DNA of 64,000 nt from Rhipidocladum racemiflorum (Eukaryota; Streptophyta; Magnoliopsida; Poales; Poaceae): assembly GCA_036346355.1 (NCBI GenBank), contig CM070591.1, forward strand, positions 18,708,001 to 18,772,000, in the 5' to 3' direction. Positions 36,214-46,955 of the stretch are shown here, piece by piece. Within the stretch, counting starts at the first letter, position 1. Each line of letters opens with the position of its first letter. The notes below the pieces were generated by a model. The model was not told the DNA's origin, searched no databases, and worked only from the letters and a program-made list of their open reading frames with translations. Made by a program: the position numbers and the translations under genes.

Positions 36214-36350
36214 TATAAAATTTGGAGGGATCCGAGATCTGAAATTTTGTTGAGACTTCGCGAAATCCACAATTTTGCTCATTCGTCTTGAAGCATGGCA
36301 TCCTTGGGGCTCGGCTAGTCAGCTTGTTTGTAATCCCTCCAAATTTTATA
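36214..36350. mobile_element. Possible MITE: 18-bp perfect inverted repeats, 137 bp
   Basis: tataaaatttggagggat at 36214-36231 is exactly inverted at 36333-36350. The outer TA on each side could be a TA target duplication, leaving 16-bp repeats, as in mariner-type MITEs. No coding content. Confidence 0.5.
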
Positions 36351-36399
36351 CTAACAGGAATTCTATCCATATCATAATAGTGTCCTCTTTTTTATTTTA

Positions 36400-37200
36400 T
36401 GTAATGATTGCTTATTTGAATTTCCATCTGATTCTCTTTTGCCTTTATTAAAAGTGTTATTTATTATTTGCTATCTTTTCCATTATGCGATGTGTAGAAT
36501 CCGACGCCTCGGACTTTATCGTCGACGACTTCAAGATCACGTTTTCGACTTCGTCGCTGAAAACAATGGATAGCAAGGCAAGCACTCATGTAGATCCCAA
36601 TTTTCTTTAACAAGAAGAATCTAATTAAAACTTGCATGCATATGCTATATTTTGTATACACTTCTATATTATGGGAAAAATGGTAGATATAACCTTTATT
36701 GATGGCTTTTCTTAATCAGTAGTAATAGATGAAACCCTAGATTGTTGATGGACACACAAAATGGATATATTCGATTATTATTTGCATATACTTAGCCATG
36801 CTTTAGACTGAGAACACGGACAAATGATTATATTGTTCGTGATGAACTAAAATTATTGTACATGATGAACATTAATTTTGAACCTGTTAAAATATTGTGG
36901 TTATTGATATTTTCTTTTTCTTGAAAATAAAACTATGATTTCGACGTGGGTGATTATTGGCAATAGCCGGATGTACATGTTTTAACGTGTACATAGATAG
37001 GGTGAAATATTGCCCATGTTACATTAAGGACCGAACGTAGTGTCCCGTGATCCAAGTATAACCATACATTCACAAGTACTGGACTGGGACAGTCTTAACT
37101 TATTAAATTATTTGGGAATTAGCTTTGCACATTGGTAGGCAGTAGTAGCACGAGCATTCCGAATGTACGTTATACTGACTGACATTTTCGATCCACTCTC
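36400..37200 (+). mobile_element. LTR fragment related to the 7078 LTR
   Basis: gatgtgtag|AATCCGACGCCTCGGAC (36490-36515) and agcaaggcaagcactc (36571-36586) match the acceptor/acidic-exon region of the other LTRs. The stretch 37030-37160 (ttaaggaccgaacg, cttattaaattatttggg, cacattggtaggc) matches 9440-9575. Both LTR ends are missing. Confidence 0.55.
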
Positions 37201-37719
37201 CCTTAATTAGATAGGAGCAGTACTATATTAATTAAACCGATATACATAGTTGTCCACTGTCCATTTATTTTAGTTATCTAGTGTCCAGCACCGCAGAGAT
37301 CCTTAATTCTTCGTGGGTAATATGTTGCACAACTTTTAGTATCAATTCTTCTCATTTTGTAATCTTCTTGACCATTAATTTTGCAATATATATTTGTGCC
37401 TCTATTCTTGATCATTTTTAATTATATTAAAAGTGTAGTAGCACCGACTGGCGGTAGCACTAAGTATCAATATAGTACTTTCAATGGCGATACTATCTTT
37501 CTCAACCTTGAACCAAAGCACAAATATATATTGATACTTGAAATTATCTGGAAAATAACTTTTGTCAACAATAATATTAGAACAAAGTTTAAAAGCTAGA
37601 ATCATATATATTGCTCTACTATTTTTTCTTTCTATACTCTTCTCTTTGATTAACAAACTGGAATGGCAGCACCATTCCTGTCTGGGTAACAAACTGGACA
37701 CTGCTCAAACACCACAAAT
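37201..37719. other. AT-rich spacer
   Basis: No gene or defined element. The words gtagtagcaccgactggcggtagcac (37434-37459, not symmetric) interrupt AT-rich DNA; several short open frames have no recognisable content. Confidence 0.3.
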
Positions 37720-38420
37720 GCGAGTATTCAGTGCAGAGGTTATGCACTTTACCCACACTCGCCTTTGTGGGTAACAAACTGGACACTGCTCAAACATCAC
37801 AAAGGCGAGTGTCCGTAACAAAGTGTACAACCTATTCGAATAGCCGAGTCCACGGTATTGGACACTGTTCAGGGATTACAGTCTAGGGTTAGACTTTCAT
37901 GAAAATAACTTGGCTTTGGAAAATGCTTGGGTTGGAATGATGAATTGGACCTATGATTGGAAAATGTTTTACTGGTGTAATCATTGTGAAAGTACTCTAT
38001 TTATTATTGTTTTACTGCTTTGCAATCTATTACTGTATTTACACTTGCTGTTTTACTGCAAATGAACCTGTTAGCCTTTCCTTTGTAATAAGCCATGCAT
38101 ATAGAATATTAGCGTGCATTCTGTGCATGACTTGCTGAGTACCAAGTACTCACCCTTGCCACAATACAAACATCAGTTGAAGAAGAGTCGACACCCGTTT
38201 TGGAGGAGGAATTAAAGGAGGAGCCGATGAGCTAGGGACTAGCCCAGTCAGTTGCCTGTGACATATTGGTTGGCGCCACGCTTTTTTTATATTCCGTTGC
38301 GATTGATTATCTTAATAAGTTTTTCGCCCTGCGAAGCGTACTTTTGTAACTTGACCATAAGGTCAAGCAACCAATTTGGCTTAATTAATTGAAGTACTTT
38401 ACTATTTCGTTGAGTCTACA
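37720..38420 (+). mobile_element. LTR fragment of the A/B/D family
   Basis: The second half of an A/B/D-type LTR: gcgagtgtccgtaacaaagtg, attcgaatagccgagtcca, gagtaccaagtactcaccc and cagtcagttgcctgtg, ending near 38410. A short antisense piece (37733-37760, ggttatgcactttaccc) precedes it, so there was a local inverted duplication. LTR ends are absent. Confidence 0.65.
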
Positions 38421-38658
38421 GAGTCTTCCGATGGTCCCGATACCCTGGAGCCTTCCCTCATGGCGGGATCGAGGCACACCTGTCGGCTCGACCTGTGCCA
38501 TGTAATCCATGCAAAACTCGACAACCTCTTCGGTTGCATAACCTTCGACAATGCTACCCTCCAGTCGAGATCAATTCCGTATGTAAGCCTTGAGAATTCC
38601 CATGTACCTCTCGAACGGGTACATGCTACGTAGGAACACAGGCCCGCACAACTTTCTT
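38421..38658 (-). pseudogene. CACTA (En/Spm) TNP2-type transposase fragment (DUF4218 region)
   Basis: On the minus strand the frame reads KLCGPVFLRSMYPFERYMGI, LKAYIRN, stop, SRLEGSIVEGYATEEVVEFC, then VPRSRHEGRLQGIGTIGRL. This is the conserved DUF4218 portion of plant CACTA TNP2 proteins. The stop replaces an arginine usually found between RN and the next residue. It is abruptly joined to an integrase fragment at about 38659. Confidence 0.75.
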
Positions 38659-38919
38659 TTACAGTGCCTCAAAAGGTGACATCTGTAGACTGGCCTGATA
38701 GCTGTTATTGTAGCTGAACTCAGCATATGGCAGACTCTTATCCCAAGAGGTAGCATAAGGCAATGCGCAAACTCTTAGCATATCCTCCAGAATCTGATTA
38801 ACTCTTTCAGTCTGTCCATCTGTCTGCGGATGATATGCAGTACTGAAGTTCAGAGGGGTCCCCATAGCTTCATGCAGCTTATTCCAAAATGTCACCCAAA
38901 CGATACTAGAAGCAACCAA
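38659..38919 (-). pseudogene. Ty3/gypsy integrase fragment
   Basis: The frame contains FWNKLHEAMGTPLNF, AYHPQTDGQTERVNQILEDM and SYNNSYQASLQMSPFEAL, the catalytic-core end of a Ty3 integrase very close to elements B and D. It is cut on both sides (CACTA piece at 38658, unrelated DNA after 38919). Confidence 0.85.
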
Positions 38920-39200
38920 AAATACATATTTAACAATAAATTACATGCAGGGGAAGGAAGGAGAGAGCAACTTCACTTTCTTTCGCCCTTGCTTGGCCTG
39001 TAGGCTGTGCTCCCTCAGCTTATATATTGGATAAAGCTCAATGTCCAATCCATGTAAAGCAAGCACGTTTAAGACATCCACGCCCCTCTTTCAACTATCA
39101 ACTCTGAAAGGGTTCGTGGCACAAACATCCTAAAATCTTACTGCCACAAAAAGAAGGTAGAGATGGTGAAAGTTGAGAATATCTAGTTGGCTATAAATAT
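38920..39200. other. Spacer without recognised feature
   Basis: Short anonymous sequence between an integrase fragment and an LTR fragment. Confidence 0.3.
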
Positions 39201-39204
39201 AATT

Positions 39205-40571
39205 AATTAAACAAGGTATTAAATTGCCAACATTGGGTATTTAGACCGTTGTAGTATATTGCTTAGACCTGCTACGTGTACATGACATGATTTTGGACAA
39301 TCAAATGTTAATATTGACTTAATGAGATATTGAACCTGTTTTTGAGAAGTATCATGTGTTGTGATGTTGATGATGGCACGTGGTGCATGGTAATCAACTG
39401 GGTTTGATAAATAGATTTAGACCGGGGCAAGTGGCAAAAATGATCGGATGGACCATGAGTGGCATCAGGAAAGTCGTTTTGGTTCTTCAGGTAGTCTTGC
39501 CCTGGTCATCCTGAGGACTTAACTTTGCAAGCCTTTGATCTGAGTCAAACGTGCAACCACATGTTTGTAATGAGACGGACCTAGTTGAGTAAGTTACTAA
39601 TAACTTGCATGTGGTACCTCGGGGGTGTCAACTACACCTTTTATGTAGCTTAAAAGGGGAGCATACCAGGGCTATGGCATGGTACCCATCCAACGGTATG
39701 CCGGTCCCATACTTCGCCTCTGTTAAGGGAAGGGATGGTGTATGGCAAAAACCGGAGAGGTTCACTTGTATAGTTTGCGGTCTCTGAAATGCTTTGTTAC
39801 GATCATTCGCCTTCGTGGTGTTTGACTGTATCTTGTGGGTAAAGTGCATAACCTCTACAGAGTGTACAACCTATTCGAATAGCCGAGTCCGCGGTACTGG
39901 ACACTGCTCGGGGATTACAGTCAAGGGTTAAACTTTCTGGAAAACAACTTGGACTTGAAAAGTTTGGTTGGGTTTAATGATGACGTTGATGGAAATGTGG
40001 ATTAGGAAAGGGAAAGTGTTTACTTAAGTCCTGGAAAAGTTATTGATATTATCTTTACTTTTACTGCTTTCGAATCTACTTATGCTACTTGTTAAATACT
40101 GTTTACTGCAAATGTACCTGTTAACCTATCCTTTGAACTAAGCCATGTATGTAGAATATTAGTTTGCATTCTGTGCATGACTTGCTGAGTATCAAGTACT
40201 CACCCCTTGCAACAATACAACACTAGTTGAAGAAGAAGCGATGCCAGCTTTGGAGAAAGAACTTCAGGAGGAACCGTCTACCTAGGGAGCGAGCCCAGTC
40301 AGTTGCCTGTGGTATACTGGATGGCGCCACGTTGATGCTTTTATTCCGCTGCAATTTATTTCCTTTAATAAGTTTTCGCCCTATGTGGCATACTCTTGTA
40401 ACTTGACCATAAGGTCGAGCAACCAGTTTGGTTATTTTAATTAAAGTTCTTTACTATTTCGATGAGTATGATTGTGATATTTACCGATGTTGAGACTGTG
40501 TGCACTAGCGTGATCCTGGACTAGTGCTGAATACACAGAGGGTCCGGATTTGCAAATTCGGGTCCCAACAT
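39205..40571 (+). mobile_element. 3' part of an A/B/D-family LTR, plus strand
   Basis: Runs from attaaattgccaacattggg to the LTR terminus tttgcaaattcgggtcccaaca. It carries all landmark blocks of the second half of the family LTR. The 5' half is missing, and at 40571 it joins directly to pol sequence of another family, with no primer-binding site or gag. Confidence 0.75.
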
Positions 40572-42530
40572 TACAATTGCTGAAGGTTCGCTTAACTACT
40601 GCACCAGTCTTAGTACTGCCGGATATTCACAAGGGCTTCGACATATATTGCAATGCATCACGCCTCGGACTTGGTTGTGTACTTATGCAAGGAGGCCGAG
40701 TGGTGGCATATGCATCAAGGCAATTGAGGCCACATGAGATGAATTATCCAACCCATGACTTAGAGCTAGCAGTTGTGGTGCACGCTCTAAAAATTTGGCA
40801 ACATTACCTCATTGGTAATCGTTGCGAAATCTACACTGATCACAAGAGCCTGAAGTACATCTTCACCTAAGCCGATCTAAATTTGAGGCAAAGAAGGTGG
40901 CTCGAATTGATCAAATATTACGACATGGGACTCCATTATCATCCCGGAAAGCCAATGTCGTTGCTGATGCCTTGAGCCGGAAATCGCAATGCAATTACAT
41001 TTTGGCGGAATCGGAATCGGAGGCAATGTGCGCTGAATTCCGAAGACTCGGATTAGAAGTGGTGAGTCAGGGATTCCTTGCTATCCTCGAGATCAAATCT
41101 GACCTCTTGGACCAGATTAAAGAAGCTCAAAGGAAGGACAAGGGCATGGCCCTTATCTGAGCCAACATCGAGCAAGGCAAAGCTAATTGCTTCAGTAAAG
41201 ACCCCCAAGGTATCTTGTGGTTTGGCAAGCGGTTAGTAGTGCCAAATTGTAGGGAGTTGAAGCAATCCATTCTCAATGAAGTTCACAACTCCTCATTCTC
41301 TATTTATCCCGGGAGCACAAAGATGTACCAAGATCTTAAGCCGAGACTTTGGTGGACCTGGATGAAGCGAGAAATCGCCCGATATGTCGCCGAGTGTGAC
41401 ATATGCCGAAGGGTGAAAGCCGACCATTTGCATTCAGCCGGTACACTCCAGTCGCTACCAATTCCTTTGTGGAAATTGGAAGAAATCGGCATGGATTTCA
41501 TCATCAGACGGCCTAAGACGCAAAAAGGTTTCGACTCTATTTGGGTGATCGTTGACCGATTGACCAAAACTGCTCATTTTCTTCCTGTCAAGGTTACCGA
41601 CACCGTAAGCAAGCTAGCGGAGTTGTATCTCTCTCGGATTGTGTCTTTACATGGTGTTCCCAAAAGAATTGTATAGATAGAGGTACCCAGTTTACCTCGC
41701 ATTTCTGGCAATGTCTTCACAAAGCCATGGGAACTCAACTTTCATTCAACACCGCGTATCATCCTCAGACTGATGGACAAGCTGAGAGAGTGAATCAAAT
41801 CCTCGAGGACATGCTTAGAGCTTGTGCTCTTGCATACGGCAAGGATTGGGAGAAGTGCTTGCCATTCGCGGAGTTTTCCTATAATAATAGCTACCAAGCT
41901 AGTCTTCGAATGTTGCCATTCGAAGCTCTTTATGGGAGATCTTGTAGAACTCCACTCAATTGGTCCGAATCTGGTGAAAGACCCATCTTTGGCCCAGACT
42001 TGGTCATCGAGGCGGAAGAGCGAGTGTGGATGATCCGAGAACGATTGCGGACAGCACAGTCCCGTCAAAGGAGCTATGCTGATCGCCGTCGTCGTGCACT
42101 AACCATTGAGGTCGATGATCACGTCTATCTCAAGGTTTCTCCAATGAAAGGAATTCGCCGTTTCCAAGTTAAAGGAAAGCTAGCACCTCGCTACATCGGA
42201 CCTTTCCGAATCGTAGCAAAGCGAGGAGCTGTGGCATAATAATTGGAACTTCCACCTTCCCTCTCCGAGGTACATGACGTCTTTCATGTCTCTCAACTGA
42301 AGAAATGCCTCCGTGTTCCAACCGAAGCTACGGAGTTGGACACTCTCGAATTGCAACCCGATTTGTCATACAAGGAATACCTAGTTTGCATTCTTGACGA
42401 GCGAGAGCGTGTCACTCGAAATCACACCATCAAATTCTTCAAAGTTTAGTGGAGTATCCATACTCCTGACTAGGCTACATGGGAGCGTGAAGATCACCTT
42501 CGAGCGAAGTACCCGCATCTCTTCACCGAC
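40572..42530 (+). pseudogene. Element C: truncated Ty3/gypsy pol (RNase H, integrase, chromodomain-like tail)
   Basis: Starts within the RT/RNase H join. RNase H text (FDIYCNASRLGLGCVLMQGG, YTDHKSLKYIF) is at 40630-40870. The integrase H2C2 and core (HPG/YPGSTKMYQDL, ECDICRR, IGMDFIIRRPKTQKG, AYHPQTDGQAERVNQIL) span 41290-41800, and the integrase C-terminus is at 42060-42240. A tail with ATWERED.LRAKYPHLF ends near 42530. In-frame stops (40868, 41158, 42237, 42447, 42471 region) and frame changes at about 40960 and 41675 inactivate it. Residue differences from A/B/D are numerous, so it is a related but separate family. Confidence 0.85.
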
Positions 42531-42557
42531 GCAACTCAATCTCGAGGTCGATATTCT

Positions 42558-42576
42558 CTTTAAGGGGGGTAGGTTT
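42558..42576 (+). promoter_or_regulatory. Polypurine tract of element C
   Basis: ctttaaggggggtaggtttt lies directly before the 3' LTR start TGTAACAGCCC at 42577. Confidence 0.8.
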
Positions 42577-43355
42577 TGTAACAGCCCAAATTTAATCATC
42601 AATTAATTATGTATGGCATGCTCATATCATCCATGTTAGTGGCATGATTAACATTTAATCAAGACTTTATAGATGCTAACATCATTTTAGATAAATAAGT
42701 ATGAAATTATAATGTTCATGACCCTTGGTAAAACTACTACTATTTATACCTAAACTTCACACACCATGAGTCAATGACATGAGGACCCCACTAGTAAGAG
42801 AGAGAGGAAAATTTTGCACACCTAATCTACCTTTTCTCACCTTACCTACTCCTTACCCACTTTCTTACCTCTCCATGGCATGTGGGACCAAGCCCACATG
42901 TAAGTGATGGAAGGGGGCAGCTATAAGAGCTTTTCTCCACCTTGGAGTCTCCTCCAAACCCCATTTGCTACCACCCAAAGACTGAAAATCCTTCTCCAAA
43001 GTGGAAGCAAGAACACCTCCACCCTTCCCATTTCACCTCCTCAAGTCCACTCAAATCTTGAGTTTGAGCTTGTGCATGTTGTGCCATTGGATTCCCCTCA
43101 TCAAGAGCTTCAAATCCATCCAATTGGATTCTTGAGGCACTAAGTTTTGGGTGAGTTCCAATCCATTCTTTACTCACCCATTTTCTAAAATTTTGGTGGC
43201 AATGGGCTCATTCCAATTCTCTCCATGAAAATCATCTACAAGCTGAGGATCGGGATGTGCATGTCAAGTTAGGAGCTTGGGAGGGAGGAGTAGAAGCTGC
43301 TACAAGCATAAGGAGAGAAGGCATTGCTTCTTCAAGCAAGGAGGAGGAGTTGGTA
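42577..43355 (+). repeat. Element C 3' LTR, first part
   Basis: Begins TGTAACAGCCCAAATTTAATC after the purine tract. A TATA box (ctataagagc, 42921-42930) is followed by a pyrimidine-rich leader. It is interrupted at 43355 by minus-strand element B, whose target duplication tggta occupies 43351-43355, and resumes at 55405. Confidence 0.8.
43351..43355. repeat. Target duplication of element B, left copy (tggta)
   Basis: tggta immediately precedes the LTR end TGTCGGG at 43356 and recurs at 55405-55409. Confidence 0.88.
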
Positions 43356-45392
43356 TGTCGGGACCCGAATTTGCAAATCCGGACCCTCTGTGTATTCAGC
43401 ACTAGTCCAGGAACGCGCTAGTGCACACAGTCTTAACATCGGTAAATATCACAATCATACCACTCGATACTAATAAAGTACTTTAATTAAATAGTCAAAC
43501 TGGTTGCTCGACCTTATGGTCGAGTTACAAATATACACGCAGGCGAAACTTATTAAGAGAGAATTAATAGCAATGAAATTAAAATAACATCGTGGCGCCA
43601 TCCAAGATACCACAGCAACCTGATCGGGCTCGCTCCCTAAGTAGACGGTTCCTCTTGGAGCTCCTCCTCCAAAGCCGTGTAGACTCCTCTTTAATCGGTG
43701 TTGTATTGTGGCAAGGGTGAGTACTTGGTACTCAAAGCAAGTCATGCACAGAATGCAAGCTAATATACTACATGAATGGCTTGATACAAAGGAGTAGCTC
43801 AAGGTATATTTGGCAAAGAAACAAAGATTTAACAAATAATATAAGTAGATTCAAAGCGAGAAACAAGTATATCATTAACAACTTTTTCAGGAGTTAAATA
43901 AACATCTTTCCCAATCCTAATCCACATTTCCATCAACATCATTATTAAACCAAACCCAACCTTTCAAGTCCAAGTTATTTTCAAGAAAGTCTAACCCTTG
44001 ACTGTAATTCCCGAGCGATGTCCAATACCGCGGACACGGCTATTCGAATAGATTTTACACTCTGCAGAGGTTATGCACTTTACCCACAAGATACAGTCAA
44101 ACACCACAAAGGCGAGTTCCCGTAACAAAGTCTTTCGGAAACCTCTAACAATACAAGTGGTCCTCTCCGGTGTTGCACACTAACCCTTCCCTTAGCAAAG
44201 GCGAAGTTTAGGTCAAGCCACCGTTAGATGGGTACCTGGCCGCAGCCCCAGACGCCTCCCCGCATAACTACACAAAGGGTGTAGTTGACATCCTGAGGTC
44301 CCACAGGTACGTTATTAGCAACTTAATCAACTAGGTCTGTCCCATTACAGGCATGTGGTTGCACGTTTGACGCAGTTCAAAGGCTTTCAAGGTTAAGTCC
44401 TTAGGGTGACCAGGGCAAGACGACCCGAAGAACCAAACCAACGTTCCCGGTGCCACAACTGGCCCACCCGATCAATCTTGCCACATGCCCCAGTCAAAGC
44501 TATTTATCAAACCCCTAGTTGATTACCATGCACCACGTGCCAGCAACTTCACATGATACTTTTCCAAAACAGGTGCAATATATCATTAAGTCCATATTAA
44601 CATTTGATCGTCCAAAATCATGTCATGAGCACGTAGCAGGTCTAAGCAATATACTACAACGATCTAATTTCCCATGTTGGCAATTTAGTAATGTCCAACT
44701 AGTAAACCACAACTAGGGTGACAAGGGTCATGGCACATATTTAATTAACCAAGGTATCATACAGCAATTAGGCATTTACCTAATTCCCCAGAATTAAATA
44801 AAGTATTTTCTAATTGAACTAGCATGCAATAAGTTAAATCAAAATAGGTTTCAAAATAGGATCAATATGGTCAAAGCATAACTTGCCTTCAAAAAGTACT
44901 TGCTCTTGGTCCTGAGCTGGCTCCTAGGTCAATACTTCTCCTTCGAATCCTTCCGGCACTTCAACGTCTACTCGTAACGCGTGCAAATAGCAACCAATGA
45001 ATAAAACAGTAGACAAAAAGTGTCCAAACATCCAAATAAGTTCATAAACAGAGAGAGCATAATTTTATGAATTTTTAGAAACTAGAATCGTCAAATTCGG
45101 AGTTTAAACGCGAAAGTTATAGCATTTTGGAGTTTAAATAATCAATTAAATAATATTACAGAGAACAACTTTAGTCCAAAAATTAAATAAAATTCATCAT
45201 TAGGTAGATCTCAATTTTATACAAATTTAGAAATTTGAATCACTCAATTCGGAGTTAAAACACAAAAGTTATAAGCGTTTGAAGTTTGAATCAAAATCTG
45301 AAATCATTATTTCGAATTAATAAATCATTTTCTTTTTTGGAAATTAATTTATTGCGTCAGCAGTGACACGTGGTAGCCCCTGATTGGTCTGC

Positions 45393-45573
45393 TGACGTCA
45401 GCCGGTTCATGGACGTGTTTCATGCTTTGGCTCGGGTCTACCGTGGACCTGGTCCACGGCTCACATGTGACTGACAGGTGGGACCCACGGGGGTGACGTC
45501 ATCGCTGACGTCAGCGGGGACTCAGCCCGCTGCTGACAGGTGGGACCCACTGGTGACGTCAAGGCTGACGTCA
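45393..45573. repeat. Five TGACGTCA octamers in the element B LTR
   Basis: TGACGTCA occurs at 45393, 45494, 45506, 45554 and 45566, mixed with repeats of gacaggtgggaccc. TGACGTCA is a palindromic bZIP-type core. The LTRs of A also hold several. They lie downstream of the TATA box, inside the transcribed part. Confidence 0.85.
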
Positions 45574-45700
45574 CCGCACGGCTGGGGTGGCCGCTGACAG
45601 GTGGGCCCTCTGACATGCAGGTCCCGCGTGTCAGAGACACATCCCCACGCTGGCGCCGACGCGCGATCGCGGTCGACTTCCAGCCACGTGGCGCTATCTC

Positions 45701-46508
45701 GGCCGTTGATTTGAAAATCAACGGCCCAGATTGGATCTGGTTATCCCGCGTTGGAGTGAACGCGGTAAATCTACGCCGTTGGATCTAGATCCAACGGTTG
45801 AGAATAACGTTAACCCCGTAACGTGGATTACGTTACGGGTGACGTGGCCGATCGTGGGCCGTTGGATCTTGATCCAACGGTCCAGATCCGATCTAGTTTC
45901 TAAGGTTTGGGTTACACGTGGCTTACCGTAGCCGTTCGATCTCGATCCAACGGCTGTCCGAGCTCGGGTTCCGGCGAGGGCGTGCGGCGGAGCTGACTGG
46001 CCGGAGCTGGGGACGACGACCACGGCAACGGCGCTGCGGGGCTCCTCCGGCGTGAAGACTGGCACTCCCGAACGCGTCTCGACGCGAGGAACTTGGATCT
46101 GGGCTCAACGGCGGCGGAGGACGACGGACGACGGCGGAAAACGGCAATAACCGCGGCGGCAACCCAATCCAACTACGGCGAGCGATTGCGGGTAGCCTGG
46201 CGGCGGCTCGGGCTTGAAGGCTAGGGCTACGGGTGCGCAAGCAAACGGGCTATCCGACACGGGTGACGGCGCATTAAATAGGGCCTCGACGTCCGTGATA
46301 TGCGCGGAAAACGAGGCCCCACGCACAGGCGGCGGCGGAGTCCGACGGCGGCACGGAGAGGACGACGTGGCTCATCGTGAGCCGTTGGATCCAGATCCAA
46401 CGGTCGCGTGAGTTGGACTCGGGTCCGGTTCGGCGAGTTGGCTGACTCGGTCGGACTCGGGTCCGGCGACGTGGCACGATCGTGGGCCGTTGGATCAAGA
46501 TCCAACGG
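45701..46508. repeat. Six CCGTTGGATC-type palindromes in the element B LTR
   Basis: Palindromes lie at 45701-45726 (ccgttgattt arms), 45776-45797 (perfect 22 bases), 45859-45880, 45932-45953, 46382-46403 and 46487-46508. Five share arms CCGTTGGATC/GATCCAACGG around two variable bases, one arm of the fourth being altered. The same units recur in the 5' LTR copy and in elements A and D. Two lie upstream of the TATA box and four downstream. Confidence 0.9.
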
Positions 46509-46909
46509 TCACGCGGTTAGGGTTCCGGGCGAACGGGTTCGGCTTGACCACGGGCGCGGTCGGGTTCGGGTCGGACTCGAACTCGAGTCTGACTCGGGCT
46601 CGGTCGGAGGAACAGTGAAACCAACTCAATTTAATTAATCCAATTAAATTATCAGAAATTCAATTAAATCATTAAAAATAGCAAAAGACTCAGAAAAATT
46701 CCAGAAAAATTCTGGAAAACATTTTGGAACATTTTGGACTCAAATAAAATATTTCCAACAAATTTTTATTTGCAAAGTTTAATTCTTTAATTATTTCAAA
46801 ATGGAATAAATTCAAATAAATTCCAAATAAATCCCAGAAAATTCCAAAAATTCACCAAAGTGCCAAATCACACATGAATTTAAGAAAAGCAAATTTTTGG
46901 GGTGTTACA

Positions 46910-46926
46910 AACCTCCCCCCCTTAAC
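46910..46926 (-). promoter_or_regulatory. Polypurine tract of element B
   Basis: aacctcccccccttaac on the plus strand, i.e. a G-rich tract read on the minus strand directly before the 3' LTR. Confidence 0.85.
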
Positions 46927-46955
46927 AGAATCTCGTCCCCGAGATTCAGGGCTTT

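Larger units (their letters stand above)
43356..46909 (-). repeat. Element B 3' LTR (3554 bp)
   Basis: Left edge TGTCGGGACCCG, right edge GGGGTGTTACA. On the minus strand the TATA-like tatttaatgc lies at 46272-46281. Palindromes on CCGTTGGATC and TGACGTCA octamers fill 45393-46508. A donor ACG|GTAAGCC is at 45926-45925 and an acceptor GTAG at 44971-44968 (minus). Confidence 0.95.

Noticed and set aside
45701..46508. Regularly repeated palindromes considered as a CRISPR array
   Set aside because: Spacing is irregular, the units are LTR-internal and repeated in each LTR, and the genome is eukaryotic.
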